Both the position numbers and the translations under genes were made by a program. A DNA stretch of 11,015 bases from Actinomycetes bacterium (GTDB taxonomy: Bacteria; Actinomycetota; Acidimicrobiia; Spongiisociales; UBA5794), in NCBI GenBank assembly GCA_023336855.1, contig JAMBLK010000031.1, forward strand, positions 1 to 11,015, read 5' to 3'. Positions 1-6,082 of the stretch are shown one piece after another. Under the pieces are notes generated by a model, which had not been told where the DNA came from, made no database searches, and saw nothing but the letters and a program-made list of their open reading frames with translations. How positions within the stretch are numbered: position 1 is the first letter of the stretch; every line of letters begins with the position of its first letter.

Positions 1-24
1 GATACCGACTACCAATCAACCCTA

Positions 25-53
25 TTGAGGTCACTTACGGTTTACTGTATGTT
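25..53 (+). promoter_or_regulatory. Sigma70-like promoter of the LysM operon, probably leaderless
   Basis: A -35 hexamer TTGAGG (25-30) and a -10 hexamer TATGTT (48-53) are separated by exactly 17 bases. Six bases follow the -10 before the A of the ATG at 60. That geometry puts transcription initiation on the start codon, which is common in actinobacteria. No Shine-Dalgarno sequence lies upstream of 60, which fits a leaderless message. The hexamers and spacing are seen directly; promoter activity is inferred. Confidence 0.6.
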
Positions 54-59
54 CGGGCT

Positions 60-611
60 ATGGAACCTGCCATGGCCCTCTGTTCCGGCGTCGCGGCCGT
101 CACCTTGACGCTTGGCGTGCTTGGTTCGGTTCCTGCGCTGACACGTCGACTCGCTGCGGTTCGGATCCCGATCCCGGTTCGTCCACTGGCCGTACTCATG
201 ACGATGGCGTGCCTGACAGCGGTGCTCGCTCGGCCGAGATCCGCAGTCGCAACGGTTCCTCCACCGATCGTTCGTCTCACCGACGAGACGCCACCTCCCA
301 CGGACACAGCGGAAACGACGGCTGATGAGACCGAAGCCCCCGCCTTACCGCCAGCGTCCGGCCGATCGGCTGGTACGTCGCGGGCAGGCACAGAGCGAGT
401 GCAGCCGGGCACCGCAGCGTACGTCGTCGAACCCGGAGACAGCCTGTGGCGCATCGCTGCCCACATCCTTCGCTCGGGTGGGGACGGTGAACCGTCGAAC
501 GCCGACATCGCTCGCTTCTGGCCCGCGATCTACGACACGAACCGGGCCCTGATCGGTGACAACCCGAACTTGATCTTGCCAGGCCAACGACTCGTGATCC
601 CGGAGGGATGA
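60..611 (+). CDS. Membrane-anchored LysM-domain protein
   Basis: This 183-residue protein probably binds peptidoglycan from a membrane anchor. Two hydrophobic segments lie at about residues 5-25 and 39-57. A Pro/Thr/Glu-rich linker (about 66-112) leads to one C-terminal LysM domain (about 120-180). The LysM signature is clear: YVVEPGDSLWRIA at the start, then IYDTNRALIGDNPNLILPGQ and LVIP at the end. LysM domains bind N-acetylglucosamine-containing glycans. No catalytic domain is attached, so it is more likely a wall-binding or scaffolding protein than a hydrolase. The start at 60 is chosen because the upstream promoter places the transcript start there; Met5 (position 72) is an alternative. 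The next gene begins one base after the stop, so the two form an operon. The LysM assignment is firm; the cellular role is not known. Confidence 0.87.
   Translation: MEPAMALCSGVAAVTLTLGVLGSVPALTRRLAAVRIPIPVRPLAVLMTMACLTAVLARPRSAVATVPPPIVRLTDETPPPTDTAETTADETEAPALPPASGRSAGTSRAGTERVQPGTAAYVVEPGDSLWRIAAHILRSGGDGEPSNADIARFWPAIYDTNRALIGDNPNLILPGQRLVIPEG
602..606 (+). promoter_or_regulatory. Shine-Dalgarno site for the gene at 613
   Basis: GGAGG lies inside the last codons of the LysM gene, six bases before the ATG at 613. It fixes that start and supports translational coupling of the pair. Confidence 0.7.
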
Positions 612-612
612 C

Positions 613-1449
613 ATGGATGAGTACGAAGAGATCCCGTGGAGCACGCTCCTGACCGAGCATCGCCAAGGGCGAGCGAAAACCGTCTATATGGCTGCCGCCG
701 TGATCGTGGCGGTCGTCGTCGGGTTCGTCGGGATCCGATGGTTCACCGCCCCCGGCCATGGGGAGCAGCCGGCACTGGCGGCCCCCGTCGAGACGACCAC
801 CACTGAAGCTGAGGTGGATGAGACCGAGTCGTCAACGACGACGGCCCTCCTGTCGGAGGCCGACCTCATGGCGACCGTCCCCGCGGTCGCGGAGTTGGCC
901 GCCGTCGCCCGAGCAGAGTGGTTCGTCACCGACTACTTCACCGTTGACGGACCGATACCCGAGGAGCTGATCTCGGCGTTCGTCAACGACGCAGCGATTC
1001 CGGAGCTGCCGACCGGCGACGGAGCAGGGATCTCGTACGTCGAGTGGGCGCGAGCGTTCGACATACGGCCCATGACGAGCGGCTATGTCATCTCCGTCAT
1101 CTTCCGGAGCCTGACAGAGGAACCGGGCGGTGCTTTCGTCCGCGGACCCGTCCGTGCTGTCGACGTCTTGATCGCTGTTGACGAAGGCGAGACCGCGGTC
1201 GCAGACCTCCCCATTCCGATCCTTCCGCCGGTGTACCACTCCATCGACGGCTGGATGGTGACGGACGGCCTGGCACACGACCAAGCGATCACCGCCACTC
1301 TCGAGTACGCCGGGATGTTCGACGAGAGCGCTGAAGTTGTCGAGTCCGGCGCCGCAGGTCCGGAATGGCGCGTCGTCTTCACCGTCGGTGACCGTTCCGG
1401 CAACCGCTGGCCGGTCGTCATGCGATCCGACACGATTCCGGGAACGTAG
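613..1449 (+). CDS. Single-pass membrane protein with TcpC/VirB8-like extracytoplasmic domain
   Basis: A 278-residue protein with a short charged N-terminus (1-22), one transmembrane helix (about 24-43), a Thr/Glu-rich linker (about 58-80) and a soluble domain to the end. The domain opens with AEWFVTDYFTVDG (about 101-113) and later has a strand pair reading AVDVLIAVDEGETAVADLPI. This pattern resembles the NTF2-like fold of TcpC/VirB8 proteins of Gram-positive conjugation systems: an aromatic 'F..Y(F/L)T' helix, then paired V-x-V strands ending in 'V..LP'. That resemblance is my reading of the motifs, not an alignment result. The gene follows the LysM gene by one base with a good Shine-Dalgarno site. 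The pair could be part of an envelope or secretion apparatus whose other genes lie left of the window. No ATPase, relaxase or pilin gene is present here. A generic NTF2-fold membrane protein is the main alternative. Confidence 0.85.
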   Translation: MDEYEEIPWSTLLTEHRQGRAKTVYMAAAVIVAVVVGFVGIRWFTAPGHGEQPALAAPVETTTTEAEVDETESSTTTALLSEADLMATVPAVAELAAVARAEWFVTDYFTVDGPIPEELISAFVNDAAIPELPTGDGAGISYVEWARAFDIRPMTSGYVISVIFRSLTEEPGGAFVRGPVRAVDVLIAVDEGETAVADLPIPILPPVYHSIDGWMVTDGLAHDQAITATLEYAGMFDESAEVVESGAAGPEWRVVFTVGDRSGNRWPVVMRSDTIPGT

Positions 1450-1484
1450 GCCCAACACCCCGCCGAGCCGATCTAGGCGGCAAC

Positions 1485-1490
1485 TACGCT
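1485..1490 (+). promoter_or_regulatory. Putative -10 element for a leaderless gene at 1498
   Basis: TACGCT lies seven bases before the ATG at 1498 and fits the actinobacterial TAnnnT -10 pattern. No Shine-Dalgarno sequence precedes this ATG and no good -35 is visible. The same nine bases, ACTACGCTG, precede the reading frame at 10937, which supports a functional role. Confidence 0.45.
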
Positions 1491-1497
1491 GGCCTTC

Positions 1498-2202
1498 ATG
1501 CAACAACAGCGAATGTTTCGAAACGCCTGGATTTCGACCATGAAAGGTTTGGGAGCCGTAGAAGGCGAGGACACACTTCTCGTCGGCCCCTCCGCTGAAG
1601 TGCTTGCCGATCAGCTTCCCGGGCCCACAGGTGGCTCTGCTCTCGGCATAGCAACGCTCGGCGTGGGTCCGGTGCCGGACGGTGCCACTCCGACCGCAAC
1701 GGGCTTCGAAGGGGGTTCGTTCGACTCTGCTGTGGTTCTCTCGGCCTGGGAGACTCCGGCCGGTATTGGCTCGGTCCTGGAAGAGGCGATGCGCGTGGTC
1801 CGATCCGATGGCACGGTCTGGATCGGCGAGATCGATGCGAAGGCCCTCACTGCGTCGATGCCGGCCGCCCGGCTCTACGGGCTGTTCTATCGGAGCGATC
1901 CGAAGGCGGCAGCCGATGCCCGTTTCCGATTTCGATCAGCCGATGTTCTGGGCGTCGACGCCGTGCGGGCGGGTCTGAGAGACGTGACCGAGGCGAAGGC
2001 CGATCTCCCTGCAGCCGTGATCGAGTCCGCTGCAGATGGTGTCGAGGCAGTTCGCTCAGGGATCTGGCCCGGGACCGATGCTCTCAGTTCAATTGCATTC
2101 GATCGACTCCTCGAGCGGACCAACGAATCACTTCAACCGCCGACGCGGTTCCCAGTCGTTCTGACGCTGCCCTGGATCATCGTGAGGGGGACGCGGCCCT
2201 GA
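1498..2202 (+). CDS. SAM-dependent methyltransferase-like protein, degenerate
   Basis: This 234-residue protein looks like a small class I (Rossmann-fold) methyltransferase. FDSAVVLSAWE (about 75-85) matches the motif II/post-I strand. LEEAMRVVRSDGTVWIGEID (about 94-113) matches the conserved 'L.E..RVL.PGG.l.i.e' segment of the SAM-methyltransferase superfamily. The glycine-rich SAM-binding motif I is poor: LLVGPSAEVLADQL (about 27-40) has only one glycine where D/E-x-G-x-G-x-G is expected. It may therefore bind SAM weakly, bind another ligand, or be inactive. The C-terminal half (about 125-234) shows no motif I recognise. The gene appears to be transcribed alone, with a leaderless-type start. 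It ends seven bases from the convergent nfu-like gene. The reading frame is secure; the methyltransferase relation is moderate and the substrate unknown. Confidence 0.75.
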   Translation: MQQQRMFRNAWISTMKGLGAVEGEDTLLVGPSAEVLADQLPGPTGGSALGIATLGVGPVPDGATPTATGFEGGSFDSAVVLSAWETPAGIGSVLEEAMRVVRSDGTVWIGEIDAKALTASMPAARLYGLFYRSDPKAAADARFRFRSADVLGVDAVRAGLRDVTEAKADLPAAVIESAADGVEAVRSGIWPGTDALSSIAFDRLLERTNESLQPPTRFPVVLTLPWIIVRGTRP

Positions 2203-2209
2203 CGGTTTC

Positions 2210-2467
2210 TCAGGCTCCGAACCGCTGTTCGAGAAGTGTGGTCGCCAAAGGTGCGATCACGTCCCACGAGGTATCCGCCGTCTTGGACAGGGTCACGAAG
2301 TCGGCGGTCATGAACACGCTCGTGACACCGTCGATTGCGACCAGTGCAGCGGCCGTGGGGTCATCGATGTCACTTCCGGCGACGAACGTGGCGGGACCGC
2401 CGACGTCGACACCGACTGTGAACTTGAGCGCATTGGGGTTGGGTGTGTTGGAGAGCTGTACTGCCAT
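2210..2467 (-). CDS. Stand-alone Nfu/NifU N-terminal-domain protein
   Basis: An 85-residue protein matching the Nfu N-terminal domain found at the front of Nfu-type iron-sulfur scaffold proteins. The signature is TPNPNALKF near residue 8, followed by FVAGSDIDDPTAAALVAIDGV and a Val/Phe-rich strand (VFMTADFVTLSK). The C-terminal NifU-like domain that carries the Fe-S-ligating CxxC is absent, and the protein contains no cysteine. It cannot hold a cluster by itself. The ATG at 2467 is preferred over a much longer frame because the homology starts there and GGAG lies just upstream. Short solo versions of this domain are known in bacteria, but their function is poorly defined; helping Fe-S assembly through a partner is an inference. 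It is divergent from hyuA and convergent with the methyltransferase-like gene. Confidence 0.85.
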   Translation of the reverse strand: MAVQLSNTPNPNALKFTVGVDVGGPATFVAGSDIDDPTAAALVAIDGVTSVFMTADFVTLSKTADTSWDVIAPLATTLLEQRFGA

Positions 2468-2471
2468 GGTG

Positions 2472-2475
2472 CTCC
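2472..2475 (-). promoter_or_regulatory. Shine-Dalgarno site deciding the nfu-like start
   Basis: On the minus strand GGAG lies four bases before the ATG at 2467. It supports the short 85-residue product rather than the antisense-overlapping 284-residue frame that starts at 3064. Confidence 0.55.
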
Positions 2476-2504
2476 AAGAGGCTAGCGGCTCCAGGATGTC
2501 GGTC

Positions 2505-2589
2505 AGAGACAACAGACGACAGACAACAGACAACAAGAAGACACGCGTTTGCACGGCTCCCTCTGTGGTCTGTGGTCTGTCGTCTGTCG
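2505..2589. repeat. Heptamer tandem repeats arranged as a long inverted repeat
   Basis: The left arm holds about three and a half copies of a 7-base unit, ACAGACR (2512-2518, 2519-2525, 2526-2532, partial 2533-2537), with a degenerate copy at 2505-2511. The right arm holds four copies of the complementary-type unit TCTGTSG (2562-2568, 2569-2575, 2576-2582, 2583-2589). Pairing 2512-2535 with 2564-2587 gives 22 of 24 matched positions (mismatches at 2525/2574 and 2532/2567) around a 28-base loop. The element fills most of the divergent gap between the nfu-like gene and hyuA, and its right arm ends ten bases before the hyuA Shine-Dalgarno site. It could be a dispersed intergenic repeat, a regulator-binding array or an RNA hairpin. 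There is no T-run after it, so it is not a standard intrinsic terminator. Confidence 0.85.
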
Positions 2590-2598
2590 GCTGCGTGC

Positions 2599-2602
2599 GG
2601 AG
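2599..2602 (+). promoter_or_regulatory. Shine-Dalgarno site deciding the hyuA start
   Basis: GGAG lies six bases before the ATG at 2609. It selects this codon over an in-frame ATG at 2549, which would add 20 residues encoded by the heptamer repeat. Confidence 0.65.
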
Positions 2603-2608
2603 CACGCA

Positions 2609-4501
2609 ATGATCCTCGGAGTCGACGTCGGTGGTACGTTCACGGACCTGTTCTTCTGGGACGGCTCGGAGATCCACACGGCGAAACTCCCGACGACGAC
2701 CGCCGATCAGAGCGAAGCCGTTCTTGATGGAGCAGCGGAGCTCGCGGACCACGTCGAGTCCTTCCTCCACGGGACGACAGCAGCGACGAACGCGCTGCTT
2801 GAGCGAACCGGGGCACGCACTCTGCTGGTCACCTCCCCCGGATTCGAGGATGTCATCGAGATTGGTCGCCAGGATCGGCCGAGTCTCTATGACCCGTTCG
2901 CTGATCGACCTGAGCCACTCGTCGCCAGAGACGATCGCGTCTCGAATCTTGAAGATATTGATCTCGCCGGCGTCGAAGCCGTTGCCGTCAGCCTGCTCCG
3001 CTCCTACGAGGGTCCGTCCGAGGAACGGGATATAGGGCGTGAGGTGGCGCGACTTGCACCGCACGTCGCCATCTCACTCTCGAGCGACGTGGTCGCCGAG
3101 TTCCGGGAGTTCGAGCGAACCTCCACGACCGTTCTGAACGCCTACCTCACGCCGGTCGTCGCCGACTACCTCACCAGGCTCGAGGACGGCGTGCGTTCGA
3201 GCGGACTTGCGGACGCCATCGCCGTGATGCGCTCGTCGGGGGGTCTGATCAGCGGACCTGACGCAGCGGCGTTGCCCGCATCCATCCTCCTCTCCGGTCC
3301 GGCCGGTGGTGTCGTTGCCGCAGCAGCGATCGGGTCGGCGCTTGGACGGGATCACATCATCGCGTTCGATATGGGCGGCACGTCGACGGACGCCTGTCGC
3401 ATCCAGAACGGAAGGCCGGAGATCTTCTACGAACGGGCGGTCGCCGGGTACCCCTGTCGGATGCCGTCCACTGCGATCCACACGGTCGGCGCAGGCGGTG
3501 GGAGCGTCGGGTGGATCGATCCGGGGGGCTCGCTTCGGGTGGGTCCCAGGAGCGCTGGGGCAGAGCCCGGACCCGCTTGCTACGGGAGAGGTGGCAACGA
3601 GGCAGCCGTGACCGATGCCAATGTGGTGCTTGGCAGGATCGCTCCGAACGCCTCGCTCGGAGGCCGCCTGACGATCGACCGAGCCCTCTCCGAAGCGGTC
3701 CTCATCGATCTCGGGAACCCTCTGGGGCTCACCGTTGACGAGACCGCCCTCGGTGTGGTCCGAGTCGTAGAAGAGGTCATGGCTGGTGCTATTCGGACGG
3801 TCTCGATCGAGCAGGGTGCGGATCCCCGGGATGCTTGGCTCGTCGCTTTCGGCGGGGCCGGGGGGCTTCACGCTACGGCTCTGGCCCGATCGCTAGACAT
3901 GGCAGGGGTGATCATCCCTCCCCACGGTGGGGTCTTCTCAGCTGCGGGCCTGCTCCTCAGCCCGCCGAGGGTTGACCTGGCCCACAGTGTCCTCCTCAGA
4001 GAAGGAGAGGATCTCGACCCCGGGATCGAGCGTCTGGGATCAGAGGCATCCTCGAGATTGTCGACCGGCACCCTTGAGACCCTCGTCGACGTGCGTTACC
4101 TGGGACAGTCCCACGAGGTCACCGTGCCTTATGTCGTCGGAGACGGATGGGACGTTCTTGCCGATCGCTTCCATGTTCTGCATCGTGAACGGAACGGGTT
4201 CGCTCGCACGAGCGATCCGATCGAGGTGGTCACGATTCGAGCGACCGTTACAGGAACACCGGCGATCGGTCCGGAGACTGCCTTCTCGTGGTCACCGGAT
4301 GGCGAGGCTCAGTTCGGAACCAGGATGGTTGTCACGAACGCCGGCCCGGCCGAGGCGAACGTGTGGAGACGCGAAGGCCTCGCGGTTGGGGCCGAGATCG
4401 CTGGACCAGCCGTCATCGAGGAACGCGAGGCGACCAGTTGGATCGGACCAGGGGAGCACGCCGTGGTGACTCACACCGGTGCGCTGGAGGTGACATGGTG
4501 A
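2609..4501 (+). CDS. hyuA: Hydantoinase/oxoprolinase family protein, subunit A (HyuA-like)
   Basis: This 630-residue protein is the ATP-binding subunit of an ATP-dependent cyclic-amide hydrolase of the N-methylhydantoinase/5-oxoprolinase family, acting in the cytoplasm with the HyuB partner encoded next. The N-terminal domain begins MILGVDVGGTFTD, with the phosphate-binding DVGGTFTD at 6-13, then LHGTTAATNALLER (53-66). The central actin-like ATPase domain carries SGPAGGV (229-235), FDMGGTSTD (253-261), GAGGGS (294-299), VGPRSAGAEPGPACYG (311-326) and TDANVVLGR (335-343). FGGAGGLHA (414-422) and the C-terminal domain follow. All hallmark motifs are intact and the length is close to normal. 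The N-terminal homology begins at the chosen Met. Family members act on N-methylhydantoin, 5-oxoproline or caprolactam, or belong to related acetone/acetophenone carboxylases. The sequence does not settle the substrate, and no carboxylase gamma subunit is present. Confidence 0.93.
   Translation: MILGVDVGGTFTDLFFWDGSEIHTAKLPTTTADQSEAVLDGAAELADHVESFLHGTTAATNALLERTGARTLLVTSPGFEDVIEIGRQDRPSLYDPFADRPEPLVARDDRVSNLEDIDLAGVEAVAVSLLRSYEGPSEERDIGREVARLAPHVAISLSSDVVAEFREFERTSTTVLNAYLTPVVADYLTRLEDGVRSSGLADAIAVMRSSGGLISGPDAAALPASILLSGPAGGVVAAAAIGSALGRDHIIAFDMGGTSTDACRIQNGRPEIFYERAVAGYPCRMPSTAIHTVGAGGGSVGWIDPGGSLRVGPRSAGAEPGPACYGRGGNEAAVTDANVVLGRIAPNASLGGRLTIDRALSEAVLIDLGNPLGLTVDETALGVVRVVEEVMAGAIRTVSIEQGADPRDAWLVAFGGAGGLHATALARSLDMAGVIIPPHGGVFSAAGLLLSPPRVDLAHSVLLREGEDLDPGIERLGSEASSRLSTGTLETLVDVRYLGQSHEVTVPYVVGDGWDVLADRFHVLHRERNGFARTSDPIEVVTIRATVTGTPAIGPETAFSWSPDGEAQFGTRMVVTNAGPAEANVWRREGLAVGAEIAGPAVIEEREATSWIGPGEHAVVTHTGALEVTW
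4486..4490 (+). promoter_or_regulatory. Shine-Dalgarno site for hyuB inside hyuA
   Basis: GGAGG lies four bases before the ATG at 4495, within the last codons of hyuA. It identifies the hyuB start inside a longer open frame beginning at 4288. Confidence 0.7.
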
Positions 4502-6039
4502 CCGTCGACCCGATCACGCTGGAAGTTGCCAGGAACCGACTCGAGGCCATCGCAGACGACATGGGGATCGTGCTGCGGAGGACCGCCTATTCGCCGAATA
4601 TCAAGGAACGGGCCGACTGCTCCGCAGCGCTGTTCGATCCGACCGGGGAGATGCTCGCCCAGGCCGAACACATCCCCGTCCATCTCGGGTCGATGCCAGC
4701 GTCGGTCGCAGCGATGCTCGATCGGTTCGGAACCGACGTTGAACCCGGGACCCAGTTCGCCGTCAACGATCCCTACGAGGGAGGGACGCATCTCAACGAC
4801 CTCACGCTCGTCCGCCCCGTCTATGTCGATGGGGAACTCGTCGCCTGGGTCGCCAACCGCGCGCACCACGCCGACGTCGGAGGAGAAGCCCCCGGATCGA
4901 TGCCGGCCCATGCCACCCGTGTTGAGCAGGAGGGACACATCGTCTCACCCATGCCCGCCGTTCGCGACGGTGCGTGGATCGAATCCTTCATCGAACCGTT
5001 CCTCGCTGCGACACGTACCCCCGCGGAACGCCTCGGTGACCTCTCTGCCCAGATGGGAGCAAATGAAGCGGGCGCGCTGCGGATCGAGCGCCTCGTCGCA
5101 TCGGAAGGAATCGACCGGTGGGGTGCCGTCACCACCGCCCTGCTGTCCTACGGGGAACGACGGACGGCAGCGGCGATCGGAGAACTCCCTGACGGGGCCT
5201 ATCGGTTCACGGACTTCCTCGAATGGGGCGCTGAGAACCTCCCGATCACGGCGACGGTAACGATCGATGGTGACCGACTCGAAGCGGACTTTGCCGGGAG
5301 TTCCCCTCAGATCGCTGGGAACATCAACGCTGTGCAGGCCGTCACCCGATCGTGCCTCTACTACGCGGTCCGGGTCGCGACCGATCCAACGATCCCGGCG
5401 AATGGTGGCTGCTATCGGACGCTGTCTCTCACGACACAACCCGGCACCATCGTCGATGCAGAGCGACCTGCCGCCGTTGCCGCGGGCAACGTCGAGACGA
5501 GTCAACGGATCGCCGACGTACTGCTTGGTGCCCTGGCCCAGGCGGCCCCCGATCGGGTCCCTGCGGCGAGCCAGGGCACGATGAACAACGTGCTGATCGG
5601 TAACGACGACTTCGCTTACTACGAGACGGTCGGCGGTGGCCAGGGTGGCCGACCGGGCAGCGCCGGCCAGTCGGGGATACATACCGGGATGACGAACACC
5701 AAGAACACTCCAGTCGAATCGCTCGAGGCCCACTACCCGTTCCGCATCGTCACCTACCGGCTGCGGTCGGGGTCTGGCGGTAGGGGGCGTTACCCGGGTG
5801 GCGAAGGGATTGAACGGGAGATCGAGTTCCTCGCACCCGCCACGGTCTCGCTCATGGGTGAACGCCGACGACTCCAACCATGGGGGCTTCAGGGTGGTGA
5901 ACCGGGCGCCGTCGGTGAGGACTGGCTGATCCGAAGCGGCTCCGGAGAGCGACTCCCGGGCAAGTGCACGATCGAGGTAGAGCCGGGTGATCGGCTGCGC
6001 GTCCTCACGCCGGGCGGTGGAGGTTGGGGAGCGCCATGA
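4495..6039 (+). CDS. hyuB: Hydantoinase/oxoprolinase family protein, subunit B (HyuB-like)
   Basis: A 514-residue protein, the second subunit of the HyuA/HyuB ATP-dependent hydrolase. Family landmarks are DPITLEVARNRLEAIADDMG near the start, SPNIKERADCSAALFD (33-48), NDPYEGGTHLNDLTL (91-105) and the metal-site-like HHADVGG (124-130). The middle has GNINAVQAVTR, NGGCYR and AAGNVETSQRIADVLLGAL. The C-terminal part has GGGQGGRPG and HTGMTNTKNTPVE, and ends in LTPGGGGWGAP. It is full length for the family. The start overlaps the hyuA stop by seven bases (4495-4501), so the subunits are probably made in equal amounts by coupled translation. Convergent with the MFS gene, 43 bases from its end. The family call is firm. 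The substrate (hydantoin, 5-oxoproline, lactam or other) is open, because the neighbours give no decisive clue. Confidence 0.94.
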   Translation: MVTVDPITLEVARNRLEAIADDMGIVLRRTAYSPNIKERADCSAALFDPTGEMLAQAEHIPVHLGSMPASVAAMLDRFGTDVEPGTQFAVNDPYEGGTHLNDLTLVRPVYVDGELVAWVANRAHHADVGGEAPGSMPAHATRVEQEGHIVSPMPAVRDGAWIESFIEPFLAATRTPAERLGDLSAQMGANEAGALRIERLVASEGIDRWGAVTTALLSYGERRTAAAIGELPDGAYRFTDFLEWGAENLPITATVTIDGDRLEADFAGSSPQIAGNINAVQAVTRSCLYYAVRVATDPTIPANGGCYRTLSLTTQPGTIVDAERPAAVAAGNVETSQRIADVLLGALAQAAPDRVPAASQGTMNNVLIGNDDFAYYETVGGGQGGRPGSAGQSGIHTGMTNTKNTPVESLEAHYPFRIVTYRLRSGSGGRGRYPGGEGIEREIEFLAPATVSLMGERRRLQPWGLQGGEPGAVGEDWLIRSGSGERLPGKCTIEVEPGDRLRVLTPGGGGWGAP

Positions 6040-6082
6040 GCACATGGAGGCGATTGCTGAGGCTCATGCTCTGCGTTCCGTC

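Noticed and set aside
51..66. GTTC-N8-GAAC palindrome across the first start codon, considered as a LexA-like box
   Set aside because: The actinobacterial SOS box is GAAC-N4-GTTC. The orientation and spacing are wrong and the arms are only four bases, so chance is likely.
1450..1480. Possible terminator after the TcpC/VirB8-like gene
   Set aside because: A CCGCC/GGCGG stem of five base pairs is too short and no T-run follows.
2549..2608. 20-residue N-terminal extension of HyuA
   Set aside because: It would be encoded by the heptamer repeat. The family N-terminus and the Shine-Dalgarno site both point to 2609.
2468..3064. 199-codon upstream extension of the nfu-like frame on the minus strand
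   Set aside because: It runs antisense through the repeat element and the start of hyuA. The Nfu homology begins exactly at the ATG at 2467, which has its own GGAG.
4288..4494. 69-residue N-terminal extension of HyuB
   Set aside because: It lies wholly within hyuA in another frame and shows no homology. GGAGG at 4486-4490 fixes the start at 4495.
6040..6082. Possible bidirectional terminator between hyuB and the MFS gene
   Set aside because: Only a short bulged stem (GAGC-ATG at 6040-6048 with CATGCTC at 6065-6071) can form, and no T-run follows on either strand.
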